A stretch of 64,000 bases of DNA, from NCBI GenBank assembly GCA_029245345.1, contig JAQWPM010000012.1:62001-126000 (forward strand), given 5' to 3'. Below are positions 18,167-27,808 of this stretch, piece by piece. This DNA is from Longimicrobiales bacterium (lineage in GTDB: Bacteria; Gemmatimonadota; Gemmatimonadetes; Longimicrobiales; Gaopeijiaceae). Under the pieces are notes generated by a model. It saw only the letters and a list, made by a program, of their open reading frames with translations, was not told the origin of the DNA and did no database searches. The position numbers were made by a program, and so were the translations under genes. Position 1 is the first letter of the stretch. Every line of letters begins with the position of its first letter.

Positions 18167-18843
18167 TCGATTGCACCCTTCCGGCGAAGTGTCTCGTCAA
18201 TCTCGGCCTTGAACACGTCGCCTGATGCGATCGCTGCGACGCGTTTCTCTTCCCGGTCCTCGAGGGCTCGGACCCTTTCCAGCACCTGCTGGGCGTCCGC
18301 GAGGGGGACGACTGCGATGCCGTCGGCATCACCAACAATGATGTCTCCGGGAAGCACCGCAGTGTGACCGCACGAGATAGGGATATTGATCTCCCCTGGG
18401 CCGTCCTTGTCGCACCCACCTGGGTTTACGACTCGACTAAACGCCGGAAAACCGAGCGTCTTCAATCCGTCGGCATCCCGGATCGCGCCATCCACGATGA
18501 TACCGCCCAGATCCGCTGCGACCGCAGAGTGACACATCAGCTCACCAAAGACCGCACTGGTCGTGTTTCCGTTCGTGCTCACGACTACGATATCACCCGG
18601 AGAGGCGACCTCTAAAGCTTTGTGCACCATGAGGTTGTCACCCGGTCGCACACTCACGGTGACGGCGACCCCACACATCGGCAAGCCCGTCCGATTCTGG
18701 ATGCCGGGGTCCATGAAGTGGAATCGACCCATCGCGTCTGCAACGTTCGAAGACGCCTTACCCCTGAAGGCCTCCACCAAATCGGGCGACGGCCGCGGCG
18801 TGTCCGTGAAGATCCGGAATCCGATGGCTCCGTGAGTCGACAT
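18163..18843 (-). CDS. RraA-family aldolase/decarboxylase (HMG/CHA aldolase-like)
   Basis: RraA-superfamily protein of 226 residues. Arg122-Asp123 in Gly-Ala-Ile-Arg-Asp-Ala-Asp and the later Gly-Asp-Ala-Asp-Gly (171-175) are the catalytic/metal pattern of 4-hydroxy-4-methyl-2-oxoglutarate and 4-carboxy-4-hydroxy-2-oxoadipate aldolases. These use a divalent metal to cleave to pyruvate and also decarboxylate oxaloacetate. The pattern argues for an enzyme rather than an RNase E regulator. It shares one base with the stop of the upstream M20 gene (TGATG) and overlaps the aminotransferase by four bases. I propose it performs the final C-C cleavage of the operon pathway. Confidence 0.86.
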   Translation of the reverse strand: MSTHGAIGFRIFTDTPRPSPDLVEAFRGKASSNVADAMGRFHFMDPGIQNRTGLPMCGVAVTVSVRPGDNLMVHKALEVASPGDIVVVSTNGNTTSAVFGELMCHSAVAADLGGIIVDGAIRDADGLKTLGFPAFSRVVNPGGCDKDGPGEINIPISCGHTAVLPGDIIVGDADGIAVVPLADAQQVLERVRALEDREEKRVAAIASGDVFKAEIDETLRRKGAIE

Positions 18844-20225
18844 CAGTTCGAGATCTCCAGAACGGTTTTGTATAGGAACTCTACGAAGAGCGGCATCCCG
18901 GCTATGGGTGTTCGTTCATCGTTCCCGTGTGCTCGCGATCCCGTCGCCGGGTCCGTTGGGAGTCCAATGCCATACGCGAGAATCCCAGCCGCCCGCAGCT
19001 GCGAGGAATCGGTCCCCCCCGTCAGCATGGTCGGTATCGTGGTCGCCGCCGGAAATAGGTCGGCCTGGATCTTTTCCATGGCGCGAAACAGATCGGAGTC
19101 GATGGGCATCGGGTCCGACACCGGGCGACGTGCCCCGAAACGCACCACCTCTATTGTCGAATCGTCCACTACCCGCTCAATCTCCGCCTTGAGCCAAAGC
19201 GTATCCTCTTGAGGCAAGGCGCGGATATCGAGCGTGGCGATGGCTTCCGCAGGAATGACGTTTCGGCGAAAGCCACCCTCGATGATCGTCGGTGAAACCG
19301 AGGTACGTAGCATGGAGTTCGCCGTGAGGTCCGTAAGCCTCAGTTGCTCCTGAACCAGGTCCGTGATCTCGGGGTTTTCCAGATTCCGGTAGAGGTAAGC
19401 AGTCTCAGGAGACGAAATTTCAGCCATGCGACGGAAGTACTCTCGCGTCGTGGAATTCAGGCGCATGGGGGGCTGCCATAAACCGAACTTCGCTACCGCT
19501 CGGGCCAAAGCCACGATGGGATTGTCGGGCCTGGGCCGGGATCCGTGACCCGACGTTCCACTGGCCACCAGCCGCATGCGCGTACTCACTTTTTCCGTCG
19601 TCGCAACGGTCAGGCGGGTGATTTCGCCGTCGATCAGCGAAAAGCCCCCACCCTCGTTGAGCGCGAACTCCGCATCGATCTTATCGAAGTGTTCGGCGAC
19701 CATGAACTCGACCCCGAGATGGGCCATCCCCTCTTCACCCGCATTGGCCATGAAGATGACGTCCCGGTCGAGTTCGATACCCGACCGCGCGATCATCAGA
19801 AAAACCTCGAGCGCACCTGCCGTCATACCCTTGTCGTCCTGCGCGCCACGACCCCACAGGTAGCCGTCTTTGATCACGGCGGCGAATGGGTCCACCGTCC
19901 ATGAATCTCGTTCGACTCCGACCACGTCGATGTGTCCCATGAGCAGGATCGGGCGCTTGGAGCCATTCCCGGGAATGCGCGCGACCAGATTTCCTCGGCC
20001 CGGCTCCATCTCGTAGATGTGGGACTCGATGCCTTCCGCGGCGAGCACACCCTGGATGAACTCGCACACCTCGGTCTCGTTCCCAGGAGGCGAACTCGAG
20101 TCGATGCGGACCATGCCTTGCAGGAGCGAAATGGCCTCGTCACCCGAAGCGGCGAAGTCCTGGGCGACCAGGGGTGAAACAGACAGGCCGGCAGCGATCA
20201 AGAAGAGACAGACACGTCTTCGCAT
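18843..20225 (-). CDS. Exported M20/M28-type zinc metallopeptidase
   Basis: Zinc carboxypeptidase/deacylase of 460 residues with a signal peptide ending Pro-Leu-Val-Ala-Gln. Motifs are Gly-His-Ile-Asp-Val-Val (97-102), Gly-Ala-Gln-Asp-Asp-Lys-Gly (127-133) and Ala-Gly-Glu-Glu-Gly (162-166), which supply the co-catalytic zinc ligands and the general base. It is unlike the AbgB-like pair in this window. The ATG at 20225 has a GGAGCT site 5 bases upstream; the open frame continues to 20282 but adds no signal-like sequence. As the first gene of the operon, it may release an acidic amino acid from peptides or N-acyl conjugates outside the cell. Confidence 0.88.
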   Translation of the reverse strand: MRRRVCLFLIAAGLSVSPLVAQDFAASGDEAISLLQGMVRIDSSSPPGNETEVCEFIQGVLAAEGIESHIYEMEPGRGNLVARIPGNGSKRPILLMGHIDVVGVERDSWTVDPFAAVIKDGYLWGRGAQDDKGMTAGALEVFLMIARSGIELDRDVIFMANAGEEGMAHLGVEFMVAEHFDKIDAEFALNEGGGFSLIDGEITRLTVATTEKVSTRMRLVASGTSGHGSRPRPDNPIVALARAVAKFGLWQPPMRLNSTTREYFRRMAEISSPETAYLYRNLENPEITDLVQEQLRLTDLTANSMLRTSVSPTIIEGGFRRNVIPAEAIATLDIRALPQEDTLWLKAEIERVVDDSTIEVVRFGARRPVSDPMPIDSDLFRAMEKIQADLFPAATTIPTMLTGGTDSSQLRAAGILAYGIGLPTDPATGSRAHGNDERTPIAGMPLFVEFLYKTVLEISN

Positions 20226-20300
20226 AAGAGCTCCAGATGGTTTGGGACCTCGCATTGTGCACGGATCGAGCGAGCCCGCCAAGAGGCGTCAGGTCATTCG

Positions 20301-20512
20301 CTATTTGGGCCCTATCGTAGAGAACCAGAACGTCGCGCCTTCATCCGGTTCACCGACGGCCCATATATCGCCGCCTTGCCGGCGTACGATCTACGAGCCG
20401 TCGCGAGACGTACGCCTGTCCCGGCGAACTCATCGGTGTAGAGACGCTCGAACGCCTCGAAGATCTTCTCGCAATACGTGTTGTCGAAGCGATGGTTCTG
20501 CGCCACGCTACC
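20301..20512 (-). pseudogene. Histidine-kinase ATPase-domain remnant, frameshifted
   Basis: On the minus strand this reads as the C-terminal G1/F/G2-box part of a histidine kinase. Phe-Asp-Asn-Thr-Tyr-x-Glu-Lys-Ile-Phe-Glu-Ala-Phe-Glu-Arg-Leu is followed by Glu-Phe-Ala-Gly-Thr-Gly-Val-x-Leu-Ala-Thr-Ala. Just after the Ala-Thr-Ala-Arg segment the homology shifts by one frame, consistent with a single-base deletion. It then continues Gly-Gly-Asp-Ile-Trp-Ala-Val-Gly-Glu-Pro and Gly-Ala-Thr-Phe-Trp-Phe-Ser to a TAG at 20301-20303. The rest of the kinase is absent; the dipeptidase gene begins just beyond. The family's second G1 Gly is Arg here, in keeping with decay. Confidence 0.7.
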
Positions 20513-20554
20513 CTGTGGGCCGCGAACCTCTAGGCCGAATCCTACGAGCTGGGA

Positions 20555-21730
20555 TCACGCGCCCCAGATCTCTCCGAAGACGCGCTGGAAGTTGCCACCT
20601 AGGATCCCACGGATGTGTTCGTCGGTGTATCCGCGCTGGATGAGTCCTTCAGCCACATCGAACATCCGCTTGGGGTGTGCCACTTCATCGATGTCGATCT
20701 TGTCGCGGAACGCATACGAACCTTTGTAGTTGGCTTTTAGCGCAGCGTACGCGTCGGCCGGCATGTCGTCATAACCGAAGAGGTCGATGTCGGACCCGAT
20801 GCCGAGGTGCTCCACGCCGACCAAGTCCCGCACGTGATCGAAGTGGTCCATGTAGTGCTCGATCGTAGTGGGCTCTTCCGTGGTCACGAACATGCGGACA
20901 CCGGTAATGCCCATCACGCCACCCGTGGCGGCCATCCTCCGAATCGCTTCATCTGTCTTACAACGGGGATGCCCCGCGGCGAGGTCTCGCACATTGGAGT
21001 GGGTGAATAACACCGGTTTTACTGAGACTTCGCAGGCATCGAGCGTCGTCTGGTCTCCTGAGTGCGAGACGTCGACCGCCATGCCGACCTCGTTCATTCT
21101 CTCCACGATCCGAACACCGAAGTCACTAATACCGCCGTCGATGCGCTCGGTCGAGCCGTTCCCGATCAAGTTGCGGGAGTTGTATGTGAGCTGACTCACA
21201 CGCTGACCCAGAGCGTGGAACGTGTTCACGTCGTTCGGATTTCTGAAGTGCGAGGAATCCTGGATTCCAATGAGCACCCCTGTTCGATCCGAATTGTGCA
21301 CCGCAGCCAGGTCCGTGACCGAATCGATGCGCATGAAGACGTCTGGTCGGTTCGCGACGATGGAGTTGTACTGGCTCACGAACGCCAGACAGTTCTGGTA
21401 CGCGTCCTGTTGCGTGACGCCGCCAACACCCGATGCGATGTGGAAGACGTCGATGCCGGACGCCTTGAAATGTTCGATGTCTTCCGCGGTCATCCCGTCG
21501 AAGCCAGGTCCCCACCGTTGCTCCGTTTCACCGTTCAGAGACAGCAGGCCCAGCATGTCGATCACGAGCGAGCCTTCCACCAGATCGATGCATCGGGTCG
21601 AGTACTCTTGGGGTGACCACGCAAAAAGCTGGTGGCGCCCGGTCGATACGAAAGGGGCGACCATCCCGAGTCCTACCGCACCAACAGCGCCCTTCAGGAG
21701 GGAGCGACGACTGAGGTCGCGGCGGCTCAC
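20555..21730 (-). CDS. Tat-exported M19-family (renal-type) dipeptidase
   Basis: Membrane-dipeptidase family protein of 391 residues with a twin-arginine signal (Ser-Arg-Arg-Ser-Leu-Leu-Lys near residues 7-13). The zinc ligands Val-Ser-His-Ser-Gly and Thr-His-Ser-Asn-Val-Arg are present, as is Gly-Ser-Asp-Ile-Asp. However, the N-terminal His-x-Asp pair of canonical M19 enzymes is missing: the corresponding segment reads Val-Ile-Asp-Met-Leu-Gly-Leu-Leu. The metal centre may therefore be incomplete or rebuilt. The family cleaves dipeptides, including D-containing ones. The start leaves about 110 bases to the Kbl gene stop on the same strand. Confidence 0.83.
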   Translation of the reverse strand: MSRRDLSRRSLLKGAVGAVGLGMVAPFVSTGRHQLFAWSPQEYSTRCIDLVEGSLVIDMLGLLSLNGETEQRWGPGFDGMTAEDIEHFKASGIDVFHIASGVGGVTQQDAYQNCLAFVSQYNSIVANRPDVFMRIDSVTDLAAVHNSDRTGVLIGIQDSSHFRNPNDVNTFHALGQRVSQLTYNSRNLIGNGSTERIDGGISDFGVRIVERMNEVGMAVDVSHSGDQTTLDACEVSVKPVLFTHSNVRDLAAGHPRCKTDEAIRRMAATGGVMGITGVRMFVTTEEPTTIEHYMDHFDHVRDLVGVEHLGIGSDIDLFGYDDMPADAYAALKANYKGSYAFRDKIDIDEVAHPKRMFDVAEGLIQRGYTDEHIRGILGGNFQRVFGEIWGA

Positions 21731-21843
21731 TCCCCCGCCTCTCGTCTGGCAGCGTCCGTGATTTTCGCCAAAGTCGTCTCGTTTTGCTTCTCCACGCGCG
21801 GGCCTCAGTTGTTTTGAGAAATGCCTCGGGGGGGCATTCTACA

Positions 21844-23076
21844 CTACTGCCGTTCTTGGTAGGCCTCCAACAAGGCGAGAACGTGGTCGATGTCCGCCTC
21901 GGTATGGTCGGCGTTGATTTGGGTCCTGATTTCCTCGTCACCGCGAGGTACGACCGGGTATGCAAGTCCGGTGACAAGGACCCCGTTGTCGTAGAGATAC
22001 TGCACAAGATCTCTGGTCCCCTGAGTGTCCCGAATCATGAGGGGGACCACCGGGTGTTCTCCCGGAATCGTCTCGATGCCGATGCGACCCAGTCCATTCT
22101 CGAAACGCTTCGTGAGCGCGCGGAGGTTCTCGAGAAGCTCTAATCCCGCTGGGCTGTCCACGATCTCCACGGAGCGTAACGCGGCTGCCGCCTCACCCAC
22201 GGTGATCGGGTTCGAGTAGATGTACATCTGCGACGACTCTCGCAAGAAGTCGATGATCGACGCACCTGCAGCGACATATCCGCCGTTGACTCCAAAGGCC
22301 TTCCCGAGCGTGCCGACCAACACGTCGACGGGCCGGGCGCCGGTGAACTCTTCGGTGCCCCGTCCCGTCCGGCCGAACGAGCCAACTCCGTGTGAGTCGT
22401 CCATGATGCAGACGACGTTCTCTTCGTAGTCAGCATCGTGTTTGACGCACACATCCATGATCTCAGCCATCGGCGCGTGATCACCCCGCATGGAAAAGAT
22501 CCCGTCTGTCACGACGATCGCCCGCTTCGCTTTCCCTTTCCACTCTCCGAGGGCTTTGTCGAGTCCGTCCACATCGTTGTGTCCGTAGATCGCTTTCCCA
22601 GCGGGCCGGCTCAACTTCATCGCATTGATGATGCAGTTGTGGTTCAACTCATCGGAGATGAGAACCGTCTCCTTCGTCACCAGCGGAGTAATGGACGACA
22701 TGATCGCGGCATAAGCCGACGAAAAAATCATCCCGGCTTCGCGGTCATGGAACGCGGCCATCTTGGCTTCGAGCGCGAGGTGAGCCTCGTAGCTCCCTGA
22801 GATGAAGCGCACCGCGCCGGGACCGGCACCGAATTCCTTCGTGGCCGCATCTTCTGCCTCGATGACTTCGGGGTTGAGCCCCATGCCGAGGTACGAATTG
22901 GAGTTCATACGAATGAAATGCTTGTCGCTCTCGCCGCGGAGCAAAACGCGCGGGCCATGGTCTCCCTGGGCGCGGACTACTCCGGTTACCACCACCTCGG
23001 CACCCTTCGCGGTCCCGGCCTCTTCGAGTCCGGTCACGTGAGCATCCAAAACTGCGTTCAGTCTATCGACGGGCAT
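21844..23076 (-). CDS. kbl: Glycine C-acetyltransferase (2-amino-3-ketobutyrate CoA ligase)
   Basis: PLP-dependent alpha-oxoamine synthase of 410 residues that splits 2-amino-3-oxobutyrate with CoA into glycine and acetyl-CoA. Visible features are Asn-Ser-Asn-Ser-Tyr-Leu-Gly, the cofactor-contact Asp-Asp-Ser-His-Gly-Val-Gly, and the Schiff-base Lys in Gly-Thr-Leu-Gly-Lys-Ala-Phe-Gly. It lies 3 bases downstream of an SDR-type threonine dehydrogenase, which makes Kbl more likely than the related BioF or serine palmitoyltransferase. The pair converts threonine to glycine plus acetyl-CoA. The C-terminus is complete. Confidence 0.87.
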   Translation of the reverse strand: MPVDRLNAVLDAHVTGLEEAGTAKGAEVVVTGVVRAQGDHGPRVLLRGESDKHFIRMNSNSYLGMGLNPEVIEAEDAATKEFGAGPGAVRFISGSYEAHLALEAKMAAFHDREAGMIFSSAYAAIMSSITPLVTKETVLISDELNHNCIINAMKLSRPAGKAIYGHNDVDGLDKALGEWKGKAKRAIVVTDGIFSMRGDHAPMAEIMDVCVKHDADYEENVVCIMDDSHGVGSFGRTGRGTEEFTGARPVDVLVGTLGKAFGVNGGYVAAGASIIDFLRESSQMYIYSNPITVGEAAAALRSVEIVDSPAGLELLENLRALTKRFENGLGRIGIETIPGEHPVVPLMIRDTQGTRDLVQYLYDNGVLVTGLAYPVVPRGDEEIRTQINADHTEADIDHVLALLEAYQERQ

Positions 23077-23079
23077 GGA

Positions 23080-24021
23080 TCAGTCCTCTACCAGATGTTC
23101 GAGCATGTCTTTGGTCATCGCCGCCGCGTCGAACTCGGCGTTCCAGTCCCACTCGGCGCGTGCCGCAGAGTCATCGATTCGATCTGGCCACGAGTCGGCG
23201 ATCCCCTGCCGAACCGGGTCCACGTCGTAGTCGATCGTGAAGTCGGGAATGTGTTTTCGGATCTCGGCGGCCAGCGTTTCCGGACTGAGTTGCATCCCGG
23301 TGACGTTGAACGCGTTTCGGTGAACGAGACGCCCCGGGTCCGCCTCCATGACCTGCATCGCCGCGCGAACGGCATCGGGCATGTACATCATGTCCAACTG
23401 TGAATTACCCCTGAGGAAGCACGTGTACTGGGAGTGCCGAACCGCCTTGTAGAAGATGTCGACGGCCCAGTCCGTGGTACCTCCTCCAGGAGGCGCACCA
23501 TAGGAGATCAGCCCGGGGAAGCGCACGCCGCGGGTGTCCACCCCGTAACGTGTGTGGTAGTAGTCGCACAGAAGCTCCCCAGCCACCTTCGTGATCCCGT
23601 AGATCGTAGCCGGACGCATGAGCGTGTCCTGCGTCGTCGGATCTTTGGGTGTGTCTGGACCGAACGCACCGATCGAGCTCGGAGTGAAGACCGCACAATT
23701 CTGCTCCCGCGCGACTTCGAGCACGGCCTCGAGGCTGGCCATGTTCACGTGCCAAGCCAGCCGAGGATCCTTCTCGCCGATCGCGGACAAGATGGCCGCG
23801 AGGTGGTAGACGGTGTCGGCACGGTGGCGCATGACTGCCTGACCCACGGCCTTCGCGTCAGTAGCGTCCAACACCTGGAATGGCCCCGCGTCGGTCGCCT
23901 CACGATCCAGGTGCCTCACGTCCGTGGCGAGGACTTTGGAGTCTCCATAAGTCCGGCGTAGCGCCGGTACCAACCAAGAGCCGATCTGTCCGCCGGATCC
24001 GGTCACCAGAATGCGTTTCAA
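23080..24021 (-). CDS. L-threonine 3-dehydrogenase, SDR (epimerase-like) type
   Basis: NAD-dependent short-chain dehydrogenase of the extended epimerase type, about 313 residues. The Rossmann motif Thr-Gly-Ser-Gly-Gly-Gln-Ile-Gly opens the protein, with catalytic Ser in Thr-Pro-Ser-Ser-Ile-Gly and Tyr-Gly-Ile-Thr-Lys (Tyr-x-x-x-Lys). It oxidises threonine to 2-amino-3-oxobutyrate for Kbl, encoded 3 bases downstream. I prefer a TTG start at 24021, where GGAG lies 9 bases upstream and the protein begins directly at the Rossmann fold. The ATG at 24060 is an alternative with a weaker ribosome site. A sugar epimerase role is unlikely next to kbl. Confidence 0.83.
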   Translation of the reverse strand: MKRILVTGSGGQIGSWLVPALRRTYGDSKVLATDVRHLDREATDAGPFQVLDATDAKAVGQAVMRHRADTVYHLAAILSAIGEKDPRLAWHVNMASLEAVLEVAREQNCAVFTPSSIGAFGPDTPKDPTTQDTLMRPATIYGITKVAGELLCDYYHTRYGVDTRGVRFPGLISYGAPPGGGTTDWAVDIFYKAVRHSQYTCFLRGNSQLDMMYMPDAVRAAMQVMEADPGRLVHRNAFNVTGMQLSPETLAAEIRKHIPDFTIDYDVDPVRQGIADSWPDRIDDSAARAEWDWNAEFDAAAMTKDMLEHLVED

Positions 24022-24271
24022 GAGTATGGACTCCCGAGGGTCTCGGATGGTCGTTTCCATCAGTAATCGTGCGGAAATGTAGTGTTCTCTAGCGGGTGGT
24101 GCGACCCTTGCTTTCGGGAAATATCCCCGCACGTGATTCAGGAAGAACCAAGGAATTCTCCAGCGACCCAGACATTAGATTTCAAGCGTGGGAAGGCACC
24201 GATGTGTTGGCGCTATTGCCTCTCCCAGAAGACGTGGTTGTATGTGATTACTTCAAAGAGGTGGTGGTACC
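24022..24271. promoter_or_regulatory. Divergent intergenic region upstream of tdh-kbl
   Basis: This stretch separates the minus-strand threonine-degradation genes from the plus-strand small secreted protein. The open frames in it lack protein-like composition or family motifs. It should hold promoters in both directions; I could not identify boxes with confidence. Confidence 0.35.
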
Positions 24272-24625
24272 ATACCCACTCTTTTTCTGACGCTTCTGCT
24301 CGTCGCCGTCGTTACGGTCCGGCTCCAGGCACAAGTCTGCTGTGAAGAACCGCCACCTACGCTGAGCACCCCGTCCCCCGACCAAGTCGCGGACCTCGAT
24401 CGCGAGTTCTACGACATGCGGGACGGCTGCTTGACCAACGTGTGCAAGCAGCGGAGCTACATCCCAGCTCCTGACGCCGAAGATCCCATGTGGGAGGTCG
24501 TCCTGATCGAGCCATACTACGACCCCGTCCTGGGCGGTCCGGCAGAGAACATGAAGGCTCACTATGAGCTGACAGAGATGATCCTGTACTCGGTGGCCGC
24601 GTGGCCGATTTCCGGCGCGGCATAG
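24272..24625 (+). CDS. Small secreted cysteine-containing protein with apparent ATA start
   Basis: Predicted 117-residue exported protein of unknown function. The frame is closed upstream by a TGA at 24245 and contains no ATG, GTG or TTG before 24416. Yet it encodes a clear hydrophobic signal segment (Leu-Phe-Leu-Thr-Leu-Leu-Leu-Val-Ala-Val-Val, ending Leu-Gln-Ala-Gln) directly after an ATA at 24272. A strong ribosome site, AGAGGTGG, ends 7 bases before that ATA. The mature part begins Val-Cys-Cys-Glu-Glu-Pro-Pro-Pro and later has Gly-Cys-Leu-Thr-Asn-Val-Cys, so disulphides or metal binding are possible. It could be a natural ATA start, a recent ATG-to-ATA mutation, or a sequencing error. An ATG at 24416 would give 69 residues without a signal. 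Confidence 0.5.
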   Translation: MPTLFLTLLLVAVVTVRLQAQVCCEEPPPTLSTPSPDQVADLDREFYDMRDGCLTNVCKQRSYIPAPDAEDPMWEVVLIEPYYDPVLGGPAENMKAHYELTEMILYSVAAWPISGAA

Positions 24626-24784
24626 CTACTGGCTGAAGGCTTCTTCAATGTCATTCTCCCGAACGTCTCGATTCCCTGCGAGACCTGAAGCTCCTGGCCG
24701 TGAACTAGACGCGAGATCGTTCGACATCGGGAGACCCCCGCGGCGCCGGCTTGAGAAGGGGCGGCGGCGCGCCTAGTGTGATGC

Positions 24785-25645
24785 ATGCTCCTTCGACTAC
24801 TCGTCGCCGTCGCTTCGACGGTCTCGACAGCACTCCTGCCCCTGCCGGCGGTCAACGTCTCGTTCACGCCGGAACGTCCCGTCCAGGGGCATCTCTTCGT
24901 CGTGCGCGTGGAAGCTGAGGCCGGGCGCCCCATCGAATCCCTCTCTGGGACGGCCGGCGGGCAGGAACTCCACTTCGTTCCGGTGACCGGTGGATTCGAG
25001 AGCCTGGCACCCATGCCGATCGGGACCACTGAGGCGGCGAGCGTCTCGATTCGGGTGCGATACCAGAACGGCACCGAAGAGTCGTTGGAGCGGGCGGTTC
25101 CGGTCCAGGCCGGAGTGTACCAACACGAGCGACTCACCGTGGCTCCCAGACTGGGCGGGCCTCTCGCCGGCGCGGACGCCGCAAGGCTTCGAGGCGATCA
25201 GGCGAAGGCTGCTGATGTGGCCCGCCTCGCTCACGGGACTCCACGCCTGTGGACGCCGAACCCGGTGATGCCCCGAGATGACCGTGTGACTTCGGGTTTC
25301 GGGAACGGCCGTGTCTACAACGGGCAGGTCAACGGACGCCACATGGCGCTCGATCTCGATGGAGAACCCGGTGACACTGTGGTAGCTCCGACCCGGGGCA
25401 TCGTGGCGCTCGTGGACGACTTCCTACTCGCCGGCAACATCGTCTACCTGGTGCATGGCGGCGGCCTACTCAGCGGATACTTCCACTTGAGTGAACAACT
25501 CGTCGCTGTGGGCGACACGGTTGAGGCCGGTACGCCAATCGGTCGGGTCGGGTCGACAGGGCGTGTCACCGGACCCCACCTCCATTGGGTGGTGCGCTAT
25601 GGGACGACGAGTGTGGACCCGAGAAGCCTACCTGGGATTCGCTGA
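24785..25645 (+). CDS. Exported M23-family metallopeptidase (LytM-like)
   Basis: Zinc peptidase of 286 residues with a short N-terminal signal. An Ig-like or all-beta N-terminal region (about 25-115) precedes the M23 domain. The Zn ligands are in Gly-Arg-His-Met-Ala-Leu-Asp-Leu (H-x-x-x-D) and Pro-His-Leu-His-Trp (H-x-H). Gly-Asp-Thr-Val-Val-Ala-Pro and Gly-Tyr-Phe-His-Leu-Ser are typical M23 beta-sheet segments. The family cuts peptidoglycan cross-bridges or activates amidases during division. The ATG at 24785 is preferred. It converges on thiC. Confidence 0.9.
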   Translation: MLLRLLVAVASTVSTALLPLPAVNVSFTPERPVQGHLFVVRVEAEAGRPIESLSGTAGGQELHFVPVTGGFESLAPMPIGTTEAASVSIRVRYQNGTEESLERAVPVQAGVYQHERLTVAPRLGGPLAGADAARLRGDQAKAADVARLAHGTPRLWTPNPVMPRDDRVTSGFGNGRVYNGQVNGRHMALDLDGEPGDTVVAPTRGIVALVDDFLLAGNIVYLVHGGGLLSGYFHLSEQLVAVGDTVEAGTPIGRVGSTGRVTGPHLHWVVRYGTTSVDPRSLPGIR

Positions 25646-25662
25646 GGCATCAGAGGCGCACT

Positions 25663-25679
25663 CATGGGCTACGCCCATG
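25663..25679. terminator. Possible bidirectional terminator hairpin
   Basis: A perfect 7-bp stem, CATGGGC / GCCCATG, with a 3-base loop sits between the convergent M23 peptidase and thiC stops. No T-tract is apparent, so termination is inferred from position only. Confidence 0.35.
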
Positions 25680-25704
25680 TCACGCCGGACTCAATCGAGC
25701 CTCT

Positions 25705-27489
<1,785 letters not shown>

Positions 27490-27544
27490 TCACTCTTGCT
27501 TGGCGAATGAGCGCGGGGTGCGGCGAGCCCTTACGGACCTGTCG

Positions 27545-27635
27545 TGCCGCGCTCCCTACGCCGGGTTGAACCGGATCAGGTTCCAAGGGTCGTTCTCAAC
27601 CACGGTGTCTTCCGTAGTGCCCCTGGCGGCTGATT
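27545..27635 (-). ncRNA. TPP riboswitch (THI element) upstream of thiC
   Basis: Read on the minus strand, the leader contains the conserved THI-box segments in order. GGGGCA near the 5' side is followed by a stem containing a TGAGA-like run. Next come ACCTGATC with the following GGTTCAACCCGGCGTAGGGA segment (split here as a consensus, not quoted as one run). The spacing to the thiC start (about 60 bases) fits a riboswitch with an expression platform near the ribosome site. It is expected to reduce thiC expression when thiamine pyrophosphate is bound. Confidence 0.92.
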
Positions 27636-27760
27636 CAAGCTATGAGGTCGGTACAGGCTTGGGGAGAGGTTCCGCTCGGGAGCACGACTCAATCCGTTTA
27701 TTGGACCGCTGTTCGATATAGATTCGTGCTCCGCCAGACTTAACCTCGACGAGCAGAGCT
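27636..27760. promoter_or_regulatory. Divergent promoter region, thiC and DUF5916 gene
   Basis: Short AT-richer stretch between the riboswitch and the start region of the outer-membrane DUF5916 gene. It should carry the thiC promoter (minus) and the DUF5916 promoter (plus); individual boxes were not assigned. Confidence 0.35.
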
Positions 27761-27808
27761 CTGAGACACACGAATCCGACGCGCCTCTGCGCCCCGGTCA
27801 TCATCACG

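Noticed and set aside
24096-24290. Short plus-strand frames ahead of the small secreted protein
   Set aside because: Not protein-like, and the ATA-started frame with a ribosome site and signal peptide explains the region better.
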